From Bog-473 sp036268485 (GTDB lineage Bacteria; Actinomycetota; Acidimicrobiia; Acidimicrobiales; RAAP-2): a stretch of 64,000 nucleotides of DNA. Positions 35,064-43,356 of the stretch are shown in pieces (positions within the stretch are counted from its first letter, which is position 1; each line of letters begins with the position of its first letter). The translations under genes were made by a program, and so were the position numbers. Below the pieces are notes generated by a model, which saw nothing but the letters and a program-made list of their open reading frames with translations, ran no database searches and was not told the origin of the DNA. The stretch is from positions 1 through 64,000 of the forward strand of contig DATAUC010000007.1 in the NCBI GenBank assembly GCA_036268485.1. Direction: 5' to 3'.

Positions 35064-35909
35064 ATGTCCATCGCCCACCTTTCGGCCGACAGCGACCCGG
35101 CCGTCGTCGCTGAAGCCGTGATGGCTGACGGCGCGGTCATCGTCGACCATGTGGCCTCGTCTCAGCTGATGGATCAGATTGGTGCGGAGCTCGGACCGGC
35201 GCTGGCCGCCACGCCAACCGGGCCCGATGGCTTCAGCGGGACCAACACCCGCCGTACGGGGGCGCTCATCGCCCGCTCACCGGCCAGCCGTCAGCTGGTC
35301 ATGCACCCGCTGGCTCTCGCCACCACCGCGGCGGTACTGGCGCACGCCACCAACTTCCAACTGCACCTCACCCAGGCCATCGCCATCTGCCCCGGACAGG
35401 AGTCGCAGCCCATCCACCGGGATCAGTGGGCCTTCGACTTCTTCCCCTTTCCCAAAGGCTACAACGTGCAGTGCAACACCATCTGGGCCATGACCGACTT
35501 CACCGAGGAGAATGGAGCCACCCGGTTGGTGGTGGGTAGCAACCGGGCCGAGGACGGCGTGGTCTTCCAGCAGTCGGACACCGAGCCGGCCGAAATGGAG
35601 CGCGGTTCGGTCCTCTTCTATTCGGGCAGCGTGTACCACGGCGGCGGGGCCAACCGAAGCGAGCAGACGCGGATCGGCTTGAACATCACCTACAACGTGG
35701 CCTGGTTGCGCCAAGAGGAGAACCAGTACCTCTCCGTTCCCCTCGAAGTGGCGGCGACGCTGCCCATCGAACTCCTCCGGCTGATGGGCTACGACCGCGG
35801 TGCGTACGCCCTGGGATACATCGATGATCTGCGCGACCCCATTGAGGCCGTGCTGCCCGGCGTCGGCTCCGTGGGATTCGGGAACACGACCGCACCCAGC
35901 CTGCCGTAA
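35064..35909 (+). CDS. phytanoyl-CoA dioxygenase (PhyH) family protein
   Basis: Fe(II)/2-oxoglutarate-dependent oxygenase of 281 residues. The iron triad is visible: His118 and Asp120 in IHRDQWAFD, His192 in VYHGGGANRS, with an Arg shortly after (Arg198 or Arg203) for 2-oxoglutarate. GSNRAEDG and the jelly-roll strand pattern agree. Family members hydroxylate fatty acyl-CoAs, ectoine or small metabolites. The ATG at 35064 is preceded by the stop of the exporter 44 bp upstream; the longer open frame is antisense-like shadow. A GNAT gene follows after 6 bp. Confidence 0.87.
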   Translation: MSIAHLSADSDPAVVAEAVMADGAVIVDHVASSQLMDQIGAELGPALAATPTGPDGFSGTNTRRTGALIARSPASRQLVMHPLALATTAAVLAHATNFQLHLTQAIAICPGQESQPIHRDQWAFDFFPFPKGYNVQCNTIWAMTDFTEENGATRLVVGSNRAEDGVVFQQSDTEPAEMERGSVLFYSGSVYHGGGANRSEQTRIGLNITYNVAWLRQEENQYLSVPLEVAATLPIELLRLMGYDRGAYALGYIDDLRDPIEAVLPGVGSVGFGNTTAPSLP

Positions 35910-35915
35910 GCACGC

Positions 35916-36383
35916 GTGCCATTTCACGGCGCCACGGCGGCCGACCATGACGAGCTGTTCGCCGCCTTCCAGGTAATCGTCGAGTCGGGAGACGGATTCC
36001 CGCAGGCGGCGCCCCTCTCCCGGGCCGACTTCGACGAGTACTGGATCGTCCACTCCACCGCGGTGACCGTCGCCCGCGTGGACGGGCGGTTGGTGGGTGC
36101 CTCCTACATCAAGCCCAACTTCGTGGGCCGGGCGGCCCATATCGCCAACGCGGGCTACTTCGTCCTCCCCGAGGCACGGGGCCAGGGTCTGGGCCGCAGG
36201 TTGGTCGAACTGTCCTTGGTCGAGGCCAGGCGTCTCGGGTTCGACGCCATGCAATTCAACCTCGTCTTCGTTTCCAATCCGGCCCGCCGCATGTACCGGT
36301 CGCTCGGATTCGAGGAGATCGGGCAGATACCCGACGCCGTGGCCGGCGAGGACGCTGTCATTTACTGGCGCCGGTTGGACTGA
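35916..36383 (+). CDS. GNAT-family N-acetyltransferase
   Basis: Protein of 155 residues, a single GNAT domain. Motif A (acetyl-CoA pyrophosphate loop) is VLPEARGQGLGRRLVELSL; motif B is FNLVFVSNPARRMYRSLGFEEIG. Start GTG 35916 is 6 bp after the PhyH stop, so the two genes are likely co-transcribed. The acceptor substrate cannot be predicted. It ends one base before the convergent DUF5666-like gene. Confidence 0.88.
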   Translation: MPFHGATAADHDELFAAFQVIVESGDGFPQAAPLSRADFDEYWIVHSTAVTVARVDGRLVGASYIKPNFVGRAAHIANAGYFVLPEARGQGLGRRLVELSLVEARRLGFDAMQFNLVFVSNPARRMYRSLGFEEIGQIPDAVAGEDAVIYWRRLD

Positions 36384-36384
36384 A

Positions 36385-36861
36385 TCACCCGGGAGCGCCC
36401 TTGGGCGGGCGAGATCCTGCGCCCGGGCGGCCGGCTGGCGGCCGGCCCAGCATGATCGACGTCGCCGTCACACTGCCATCACTGTTCTGGGTACCGATGA
36501 CGGTGACAAAGTCGCCGACGGCCAGTGCCGATGCGCTCGAGGTGCCCTTCATGGAGCGGAACATGGTGGTGGCCGCGTAGGAGACTGTCTGTGATTTCTT
36601 GGTTCTGGTCTCGATGGTGATGGTGTCAGTCGACAAGGCCGTGATCCGACCTCCGGTGGTGGGGTGGGCCATCCCAGCCGGAGGTTTTCCATGGGCGGTG
36701 GATGGAGGCGGTGACCCATGACCGGTGCTGGAGGCTCCGGCCGCGGACCCCACACTGAGAATGGCAGCCAGGACGCCACCCCCCACCAGGGCCCCCCGTG
36801 CCGTGGCCCAACGCCACCGCGCGCCGCCAGCCGGTTGCGGGATATCGGGACTCTCGTCCAT
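36385..36861 (-). CDS. exported DUF5666-like protein
   Basis: Protein of 158 residues: a hydrophobic segment at 25-45 (ALVGGGVLAAILSVGSAAGAS), a Pro/His/Gly-rich linker, then one beta-barrel-like module with GGRITALSTDTITIETRTKK and LAVGDFVTVIGTQNSDGSVTATSI (quoted cores), which is the pattern of DUF5666 repeats found in exported actinobacterial proteins. The tail is Pro/Gly/Arg-rich. It is divergent from the SIMPL-domain gene, separated by 181 bp; both products are probably envelope proteins. Function unknown. Confidence 0.7.
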   Translation of the reverse strand: MDESPDIPQPAGGARWRWATARGALVGGGVLAAILSVGSAAGASSTGHGSPPPSTAHGKPPAGMAHPTTGGRITALSTDTITIETRTKKSQTVSYAATTMFRSMKGTSSASALAVGDFVTVIGTQNSDGSVTATSIMLGRPPAGRPGAGSRPPKGAPG

Positions 36862-37042
36862 TGGTGCACTCCTTCACTCGGTCACGCCTGGTGGCGTCTT
36901 GCGGTACCACCGTGCGCCCGCCAAGTTCAGATCCGCTGCCGACGCGCTGTGGACGGCGTAGGAAACATCGAACCGATTGGCGTTTCTCGGAGTCATTGAT
37001 GGTGGAGCGGTGCATGGGTCCGCGCCGACGAGGGAGGATCGC

Positions 37043-37858
37043 ATGTCCGAGGACGAGTTGGAGGGCACGAGGACGAGGCCTTACAAAATGGTGGCCGGCG
37101 TCGCCTTGGCGGTGGCTCTGGGCGGATCGGCCCTGGGGCTGTCGTTGAGCCGATCGGACCAGACGGCACGGCGGGTCGCCAGCTGCAATGGGTCGACCCC
37201 CAAGCTGACGGTGCAGGGCACCGGGACCGCGACCGTGACCCCGAACCTCCTCACCATCGTGGTCAACGTGGATGCCACCGGCGCCAGTGCCAACATGGCC
37301 CTGGACGACGACGATGTGAAGGTGACGGGCGCGCTGGCTGCCTTCAAGAGCGGCGGTGTGAAGGCCAAGGACATCCAGACGTCGGGCTTGTCGCTGCAGC
37401 CGCAGTATGCCTATCCAAAAGGGGTGCCCACCATCACCGGGTACCAGGTGGCCAACTCGGTGACCGCCACCTTGCGCGACGTCAGCCACGCCGGCACGGT
37501 CATCGATGCCGTGGTCGGCGCCGCCGGCAACGCCGTGCAGATCCAATCGCTGACCTTCTCGTCGTCGAACCCGAGCGCCACCCAGGACCGCGCCCGCCAG
37601 CACGCAGTCACCGAAGCGGTGGGCCACGCCAAGGTGATGGCGTTGGCGGCCGGTCGGAGCCTGGGTCCGGTGTGCTCGCTGACCGACCAGCAGACCGCCC
37701 CTACAAACTTCGGGACCGACGCCCTGAACGGCGCCGTTCCGACTGCCGCCGGGGCGGGTTCGGTCGTGCCTATCGCCTCAGGCAGCCAGACCGAGACGGC
37801 CCAGATCACGCTGGTCTACGCCCTGGAGCAAGCCCCGGCCCATCACACGCACCGATAG
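37043..37858 (+). CDS. SIMPL-domain (DUF541) envelope protein
   Basis: Protein of 271 residues. One N-terminal transmembrane segment (VAGVALAVALGGSALGLSL) anchors a periplasmic-type SIMPL/Kimmel domain: LTVQGTGTATVTPN, GVKAKDIQTSGLSLQPQY (quoted cores), GYQVANSVTATLRD, and the late ARQHAVTEAVGHAKVMALAAG. The start ATG 37043 is preferred because GGGAGGA lies 6 bases upstream; a TTG at 36977 is in frame. SIMPL proteins form oligomeric rings in the envelope and are tied to oxidative stress in some bacteria; the role here is unknown. Confidence 0.83.
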   Translation: MSEDELEGTRTRPYKMVAGVALAVALGGSALGLSLSRSDQTARRVASCNGSTPKLTVQGTGTATVTPNLLTIVVNVDATGASANMALDDDDVKVTGALAAFKSGGVKAKDIQTSGLSLQPQYAYPKGVPTITGYQVANSVTATLRDVSHAGTVIDAVVGAAGNAVQIQSLTFSSSNPSATQDRARQHAVTEAVGHAKVMALAAGRSLGPVCSLTDQQTAPTNFGTDALNGAVPTAAGAGSVVPIASGSQTETAQITLVYALEQAPAHHTHR

Positions 37859-37922
37859 GGGAGGGCGAAATCGGTGGGACTAGGGTGACTCTGTAATCGC
37901 TCCAAAGGCAGAAGGGGGTCAC

Positions 37923-39140
37923 ATGGCTCGGACGGCACCGGTAGACGACTGGGCGATCGACTTCGACGTGTTGGATCCGAGCTATGTGCGCGATCCGTTC
38001 ACCATCTGGGACGACCTGCGCAGCTCCTGCCCCATCGCCCACACCAACCGGCGGGTGAGCAGTTGGCTGCCCACCCGCTATGAGGACGTCACGGCCATCG
38101 CCCATGACATCGAGCACTTCAGCTCACTGCGGGTGGCCGTCATCCCGGTAGGCGACGAGGAGGGCGGCGACGAGGACGGCGGGGGGCCGCAGCTCGAATA
38201 CGGCCTGCCCCCCATTTCGGCCGACCCGCCACTGCACACCTGGACCCGACGGTTGCTCCTGCCGTGGTTCTCTCATCGCCGGGTCGAGAGCTACATCCCG
38301 CTCACCCGCCAGCTGTGTCAGAAGTTGCTCGATGGCTTCGCCACCTCGGGGCAGGCCGACGCCGCTGCCGACTACGCCCAGCAGATCCCGGTGCGGGTGA
38401 TCGCCCACATCCTTGGTGTGCCCATTGAGATGTCGGACGACTTCACCGGGTGGGTGCGCGACATCCTGGAGTTCGCCGATGATCCGGAACGGCGCATGAA
38501 CGGGGCCAACGCCCTGTTGACGTACTTCGTGGGCGAACTTGAGGTGCGCCGACACAGCCCCGGTGACGACCTGCTGAGCGAGCTCTTGCAGACCGAGGTG
38601 GAAGGCCAGCCCCTGGACGACGGCATCATCTTGGGCATGGCCGCCCTCGTGCTCATTGCCGGCGTCGACACCACGTGGAGCGCTATCGGGTCGTCGCTGT
38701 GGCATCTGGCCACCCACGCCGAGGATCGCAAGCGCATGGTGGCCGAGCCCGAACTGATGCCGCTGGCCCTCGAAGAACTGTTGCGGGCCTACTCGCCGGT
38801 GACCATGGCCCGCCTGGTGACCGCGGACTACGAGTACGCCGGCTGCCCGATGAAAGAGGGCGACAAGGTGCTGATGAACTTCCCGGCCGCCAACCGCGAT
38901 CCCGAGGCCTTCGACCATCCCGATGAGGTGGTGCTGGACCGGGCCCACAATCGACATGTGGCGTTCGGCTCGGGCATCCATCGCTGCGCCGGGTCCAACC
39001 TGGCCCGCATGGAACTGCAGGTGGCATTGGAGGAGTGGTTGCTGCGCATACCCGAGTTCTCGCTCGAGGACGGCAAGGAGATCGCCTGGGCCGGTGGCCA
39101 GGTGCGCGGCCCCCGCGTCCTCCCGGTGGTGTTCCCATGA
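37923..39140 (+). CDS. cytochrome P450
   Basis: Monooxygenase of 405 residues, cytoplasmic bacterial type. I-helix oxygen-activating AGVDTT at 246-251, ExxR as EELLR at 284-288, heme loop FGSGIHRCAGSNLAR with Cys355. An unusual acidic insert (GDEEGGDEDGGG, residues 78-88) lies in the region between helices B and C. The ATG of a 3Fe-4S ferredoxin overlaps its stop codon, giving its own electron donor, and an alpha/beta hydrolase gene follows, so the three form an oxidation-hydrolysis operon. The substrate is unknown; CYP family not assignable by eye. Confidence 0.94.
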   Translation: MARTAPVDDWAIDFDVLDPSYVRDPFTIWDDLRSSCPIAHTNRRVSSWLPTRYEDVTAIAHDIEHFSSLRVAVIPVGDEEGGDEDGGGPQLEYGLPPISADPPLHTWTRRLLLPWFSHRRVESYIPLTRQLCQKLLDGFATSGQADAAADYAQQIPVRVIAHILGVPIEMSDDFTGWVRDILEFADDPERRMNGANALLTYFVGELEVRRHSPGDDLLSELLQTEVEGQPLDDGIILGMAALVLIAGVDTTWSAIGSSLWHLATHAEDRKRMVAEPELMPLALEELLRAYSPVTMARLVTADYEYAGCPMKEGDKVLMNFPAANRDPEAFDHPDEVVLDRAHNRHVAFGSGIHRCAGSNLARMELQVALEEWLLRIPEFSLEDGKEIAWAGGQVRGPRVLPVVFP

Positions 39141-39331
39141 GAGTCCGCGTTGATCCCGAAAAATGTCAGGGTCATGCCCGCTGCTACGGGCTGGCGCCCG
39201 AGATCTTCGATGTCGACGACTACGGGCAGGCGTCGGTGATCGTGGACGTGGTGCCGGTGGAGCTCGAGGCTAAGACCCGGTTGGCCGTGGCCAATTGCCC
39301 CGAGTACGCCATCGAAATTCTCGACGACTGA
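39137..39331 (+). CDS. 3Fe-4S ferredoxin partner of the P450
   Basis: Protein of 64 residues with Cys10, Cys16 and Cys54 in the C-x5-C...C-P pattern (CQGHARCYGLAPEIF, ANCPEYAI), the classical P450-partner ferredoxin of actinobacteria. The ATG overlaps the P450 stop codon. It delivers electrons from an unlinked ferredoxin reductase. Confidence 0.92.
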   Translation: MRVRVDPEKCQGHARCYGLAPEIFDVDDYGQASVIVDVVPVELEAKTRLAVANCPEYAIEILDD

Positions 39332-39348
39332 GGCGCGCCGGTTCCACT

Positions 39349-40239
39349 GTGTCGGCTGCCCCCGCCTGGTTCGACCGTGCCGTGGCGGTGCCCTATACCG
39401 ACGAGCACGTCGAGGTTGAGGGCGCGTCCATCCACTACCTGGCCTGGGGCGAGAGGGGCCGCCGCGGTTTGGTGTTTGTCCACGGCGGCGGCGCCCACGC
39501 GCATTGGTGGGCTCCCATCGCGGCCACCTTCGCCCATGAATTCCGGGTGTTGGCGCTCGACATGTCCGGCCATGGTGACAGCGATCACCGTGATGTCTAC
39601 GCCCTCACGCAATGGACCGACGAGGTGGTGGCCGTAGCGCAGGACGGCGGCATCAACGGTCTCCCCGTCATCATCGGGCACAGCATGGGCGGATTCGTCA
39701 CCATCGCCACGGCGGCCCGTCATGGCGACGACGTCAGCGCGGTGATCGTGTGCGACTCCCCGGTTCGCGAGGTGGATCCCGAAATCAGCGCCTTCCATCT
39801 CCGGGAAGCCTTCGGCCGTCCCCGCACCTACCCCGATTTCGATGACGCCGTGGCCCACTTTCGCACCGTGCCCGGCCAGGACCACTACCTCGATTACGTC
39901 ATGGACTACGTCGGCCGCCACTCGCTGGTGGCGGTCGAGGGGGGTTGGCAGTGGAAGTTTGACCGGCGCATCTTCGAGCAGTTCGCCGGTGGCATGAGTG
40001 CCGTGGCGGCGCCCTACCTGGCCGACGTCAACTGCCGCCTGGCCCTGCTCCGATCCGAATGCGGACTGGTCACCCCGGACATCGGCCAGTCCATGTACGA
40101 GCGACTGGGCCGGGTGACGCCCATAATTGAGATTCCCGAGGCCGGCCACCACGCCATGCTTGATCAGCCGCTGCTCCTGCTGACCGCGCTGCGGACCCTC
40201 CTGGCCGACTGGGACCATTCGGATCCGCATCAGCGCTAA
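39349..40239 (+). CDS. alpha/beta-fold hydrolase
   Basis: Protein of 296 residues from GTG 39349. Oxyanion segment VFVHGGGAHAHWW, nucleophile elbow IGHSMGGFV, acid in the CDSPVRE region or later, and catalytic His in EAGHHAMLDQP. The pattern is that of haloalkane-dehalogenase/epoxide-hydrolase/esterase relatives acting on small substrates. It follows the ferredoxin by 17 bp on the same strand and probably works on the P450 product or its precursor. Ends 3 bases from the convergent DHA2 gene. Confidence 0.85.
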   Translation: MSAAPAWFDRAVAVPYTDEHVEVEGASIHYLAWGERGRRGLVFVHGGGAHAHWWAPIAATFAHEFRVLALDMSGHGDSDHRDVYALTQWTDEVVAVAQDGGINGLPVIIGHSMGGFVTIATAARHGDDVSAVIVCDSPVREVDPEISAFHLREAFGRPRTYPDFDDAVAHFRTVPGQDHYLDYVMDYVGRHSLVAVEGGWQWKFDRRIFEQFAGGMSAVAAPYLADVNCRLALLRSECGLVTPDIGQSMYERLGRVTPIIEIPEAGHHAMLDQPLLLLTALRTLLADWDHSDPHQR

Positions 40240-40242
40240 GTC

Positions 40243-41730
40243 CTATGCCGCGATGGGCATCAGTTCCAGGGCGTCGTTGTCCGTCGCCTTGGCCCGGATG
40301 AGCGTGACGGCCGCGACAGCGGCCAGGACCAGCATGATGCCGCTGAAGGCGAAGGCCGTGTCGTACCCGTGCACGGCACCTGCGGTGCGGGCGGCCACCG
40401 AGCTGCCGTGGCTGGCCAGGTAGGAGACCGTGGCCGACGTGGCGATGGTGTTGATCAGCGCCGCACCCATGGAGCTCCCCGTCTGCTGGGTGGCGTTGAC
40501 CAGGGCGCTGGCCACACCGGCATCGGCCGGCTGCACCCCGAAGAGCGAGGTGCTGCTCATGGCCACGAAGGACAGGCCCATGCCGAGGCTGACGATGATC
40601 TCGGCCGGCAGGACCCGGCTCACGTAAGCCGAGTTCACATCGATGAGGGTAAGCAGTCCGAGTCCGAGAGCGGCCAGGGTGAGGCCGAACACCATCACGG
40701 ACCGGGGCCCGAAGCGGGGCAGGAACCGGCTGGCCAGCGTGGCCCCGGTGATGATGCCCACCGAGAAGGGCACGAAGGCAAAGCCACTCTTCATGGCCGA
40801 GTAGTGCAGGGTGCCCTGGAAGTAATAGGTCAGCGACAAGAAGGTGCCGAGCATGGCCGTCCCGACCAGCAGGGACGACAAGAACGAGCCGCCCCGGTTG
40901 CGGTCCAGGATGATGCGCAAGGGAAGCAGCGGGTGCGCCGCCCTCTGCTCGATCAGCACGAAGGCGGTCAAGAAGAGGGCCGAGAGGGCAAAGAGGCCGA
41001 GCGTGGCTGGGGCACTCCAGCCGTCGAGGCCGGCTTCGGTGAAGGCGTACACCAGGGTCAAGAGGCCCCCGGTCACGGTAACGGCGCCGGGGATGTCGTA
41101 GCCGTGACGGACCGGGCTGCGGCTCTCGGTCACGTAGCGAACGGCGGCGATGGCCGCCCCGATGGCGATGGGCACGTTGATGAGAAGGGTCCAGCGCCAC
41201 GAGGCGTACTGGGTCAGGGCGCCGCCGAGAATGAGGCCGATGGCCGCCCCACCGCCGGCAATGCCGCCGTAGACGCCGAAGGCTCGGGCCCGCTCTTTGG
41301 GGTCGGTGAAGGCCACCGTGAGCAGGGACAGGGCGGAGGGGGCCATGACAGCGGCGAAGGCACCTTGCAGGGCCCGGGCGCCGAAGAGCATGGCCGAGTT
41401 CACGGCCAGGCCACCGAGAGCCGAGGCGGCGGCGAACCCGATGAGGCTGATCAGGAACATCCGCTTGCGACCCAGGTAGTCGGCGATGCGGCCGCCCAGA
41501 AGGAGGAGTCCGGCGAAGGCCAGCGTGTAGGCCGTCAGCATCCACTGCCGGTTGGCGGTCGAGATGTGGAGTGAGCGCTGGGCCGAGGGCAGGGCGATGA
41601 TGACGACGGAGGCGTCGAGAACCACCATGAGCTGGGCAATTGCGATCACGGCCAGGGCCCGGAAGCGCTTGGGGTCTTGCCCGGGTTCGGGCTCGAACGT
41701 GGTCAATTCGTGTTCAAGTGTGGCGGTCAT
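40243..41730 (-). CDS. DHA2-family MFS drug exporter
   Basis: Membrane protein of 495 residues with 14 predicted helices. Helix 1 has VVLDASVVIIALPSAQ, helix 2 RQWMLTAYTLAFAGL, motif A GGRIADYLGRKRMFL, and motif C-like GGIAGGGAAIGLILGGAL. The start ATG 41730 has AGGAGA upstream; an in-frame ATG at 41835 lies within the operator region. A strong promoter with an embedded operator lies in front of it, shared with the divergent TetR gene at 41887. Substrate unknown. Confidence 0.9.
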   Translation of the reverse strand: MTATLEHELTTFEPEPGQDPKRFRALAVIAIAQLMVVLDASVVIIALPSAQRSLHISTANRQWMLTAYTLAFAGLLLLGGRIADYLGRKRMFLISLIGFAAASALGGLAVNSAMLFGARALQGAFAAVMAPSALSLLTVAFTDPKERARAFGVYGGIAGGGAAIGLILGGALTQYASWRWTLLINVPIAIGAAIAAVRYVTESRSPVRHGYDIPGAVTVTGGLLTLVYAFTEAGLDGWSAPATLGLFALSALFLTAFVLIEQRAAHPLLPLRIILDRNRGGSFLSSLLVGTAMLGTFLSLTYYFQGTLHYSAMKSGFAFVPFSVGIITGATLASRFLPRFGPRSVMVFGLTLAALGLGLLTLIDVNSAYVSRVLPAEIIVSLGMGLSFVAMSSTSLFGVQPADAGVASALVNATQQTGSSMGAALINTIATSATVSYLASHGSSVAARTAGAVHGYDTAFAFSGIMLVLAAVAAVTLIRAKATDNDALELMPIAA

Positions 41731-41818
41731 GGGGTTCTCCTGGACTGGCGGTGGATGACACGGCAACCGGACTTCGAATGAAGCGGGACTCGCTTTTTGG
41801 GTGCGAGATCCGTATAAT

Positions 41819-41869
41819 CGGAATATTGGTTCCATTTAGACTATACGGAACGATGGTTCCGTTTGTCAA
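41819..41869 (-). promoter_or_regulatory. exporter promoter with two TetR operator copies
   Basis: On the minus strand, TTGACA (41864-41869) and TATAGT (41840-41845) are separated by 18 bases. The spacer holds the perfect palindrome CGGAAC-gatg-GTTCCG (41846-41861). A second copy, CGGAAT-attg-GTTCCA, lies at 41819-41834, 27 bp away. Repressor binding would directly block polymerase on the DHA2 promoter and probably also affect tetR. This is the clearest promoter in the window. Confidence 0.75.
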
Positions 41870-41886
41870 TGGATAGGGAGAATTTT

Positions 41887-42477
41887 ATGGTCGGGGGCGA
41901 TGAGGTGACTGAAGAAACAGGTCGGCCGCTACGCGCTGATGCGCTGCGCAACCGGACGCGCGTCCTCGAAGCCGCCGAGGCGGTCTTTGCCGCCGAGGGG
42001 CTCTCGGTGCCCGTCGATGTCATCGCCGAGAAGGCGGGGGTCGGGGTGGGGACGCTCTACCGTCACTTCCCGACCAAGGAGAAGCTGTTCGAGGCGATCC
42101 TCGTGGCCCGCATCACCGAGATCACCGAGGTGGCCCGGGCCCGGCTCAATGTGGGTGACGCGGGGGCTGCGTTCTTCGGGTTCCTCGAGTACCTCGTCGG
42201 TGAGGCCGTCCTCAAGCGCGACCTGATCATGGCGTTGGCCGACGCCGGCGTCGAGTTCGAAGTGGCGGTCGCCCCCGTCAAAGAGGAGATGGGCGATGCC
42301 GTCGCCGCGTTGCTGCGGGCGGCCCAGGACGCCGGAGCGGTGCGGGCCGATGTGGAGCCCGAAGTCGTGATGTCGTTGATCGGTGCCACCTGCATGGCGG
42401 CGGAGCGCCCCGACATGGCGGTGTGCTCTCAGGCCATGGTGCGCATCGTGTGCGATGGCCTGAAGGTCAGTCGCTGA
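41887..42477 (+). CDS. TetR-family repressor
   Basis: Protein of 196 residues from the ATG at 41887, preceded by AGGGAGA (ATG 41869 in the same frame is less likely). HTH: RNRTRVLEAAEAVFAAEGLSVPVDVIAEKAGVGVGTLYRHFPTKEKLFEAI, quoted in parts; the GVGTLYRHFPTKE segment is classical. The C-terminal domain is of the SbtR-like type. Divergent from a DHA2 exporter with paired operators between them. The 3' end overlaps the convergent N-demethylase-like gene by 11 bases. Confidence 0.9.
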   Translation: MVGGDEVTEETGRPLRADALRNRTRVLEAAEAVFAAEGLSVPVDVIAEKAGVGVGTLYRHFPTKEKLFEAILVARITEITEVARARLNVGDAGAAFFGFLEYLVGEAVLKRDLIMALADAGVEFEVAVAPVKEEMGDAVAALLRAAQDAGAVRADVEPEVVMSLIGATCMAAERPDMAVCSQAMVRIVCDGLKVSR

Positions 42478-43312
42478 GGTCGCGCCCCACCTGAGTCAGC
42501 CACTCCAGGAGGGGAACGGCGAGCGCACCCAGTTCGCGTCGCCGGCTCTCGCCGATGGGAGCGCTGAGCCAGGCGGCCAGGTCCCGGGCCCGGTCGGGAC
42601 GCCGCTCCAGCGTGGAGAGCGGCGTCATCTGCACCCGGATGGTGAAGAGGATGGCGCCGGACCGGGGCAATCGGCGCAACGTCTGGCGCTCGCTGCGGAC
42701 CCACCACGAGTCGAGCTCTGCAGCTGACTCCAGTCGATGGCAGGGAGCCCACAGCGCGTTGGTGGGCCACAGGGAGAAGTTCCTGCGCCATACAGGCTTT
42801 GCCGGTGTGAGCCGATCGAAGAAGGTATCCACCCGGGCACTCAGCTCGTCGGCGTAGTGGGGCACCGGTGCATGCACCAGCGTGGTCGGACGACCGATCT
42901 TCTCTGACAGGACCCACATACTCGGAAAGCACAGCACTGCTCCTTCGAGGTGCCAGGCGCCGTGGTGGTGGACCATGAGGCACAGATCCTCCTGCACGCC
43001 GGCGGCGGCCCGCTCCAGGGGATGAGCGGCGGAAAAGGGAGTCGAACCGTGAGCGTGCTCGTCCATCCAACCCGTGACCAGGGCGGACGCTTCTTCGGCT
43101 GGCTCTTGAGCCGACGGGTTGCAGGCGAAGACGTGGTCTCGCTGCTCGCGTAGGAGTCGGCGACGCAAGGCAGTCTCGGATTGAGCCAGATGGTCGGGCT
43201 GGAGCCACTGAGCCGGGGCGAGTGCCCGGGTGCCCATGCGGACGTGGGCCGTCGTGACCGAAAGGTCGATCTCATCCAGCCAGGCCGGAGGGCCCCCGGA
43301 CCGGTACGGCAC
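42467..43312 (-). CDS. heme-dependent oxidative N-demethylase-like protein (DUF3445)
   Basis: Protein of 281 residues matching the DUF3445 pattern: MGTRALAPAQWLQPD near the start, LLREQRDHVFACNPSA, and the conserved GVQEDLCLMVHHHGAWHLEGAVLCFPSMW, quoted in parts, followed by SEKIGRPTTLVHAPVPHYADEL. Characterised relatives (alpha subunit of HODM) demethylate dimethylamine with a heme cofactor and partner flavin and iron-sulfur subunits. None of those partners is adjacent here; an SDR gene lies just upstream on the same strand (44-bp gap). Assignment is by motif memory, so moderate. Confidence 0.72.
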   Translation of the reverse strand: MPYRSGGPPAWLDEIDLSVTTAHVRMGTRALAPAQWLQPDHLAQSETALRRRLLREQRDHVFACNPSAQEPAEEASALVTGWMDEHAHGSTPFSAAHPLERAAAGVQEDLCLMVHHHGAWHLEGAVLCFPSMWVLSEKIGRPTTLVHAPVPHYADELSARVDTFFDRLTPAKPVWRRNFSLWPTNALWAPCHRLESAAELDSWWVRSERQTLRRLPRSGAILFTIRVQMTPLSTLERRPDRARDLAAWLSAPIGESRRRELGALAVPLLEWLTQVGRDLSD

Positions 43313-43356
43313 GGGATCCGGTGTGTAGGCGGCGATCAGGTCGGGCGGTACCGCGG

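Noticed and set aside
40369..41574. 401-residue plus-strand frame over the third DHA2 gene
   Set aside because: Antisense shadow of a clear transporter gene.
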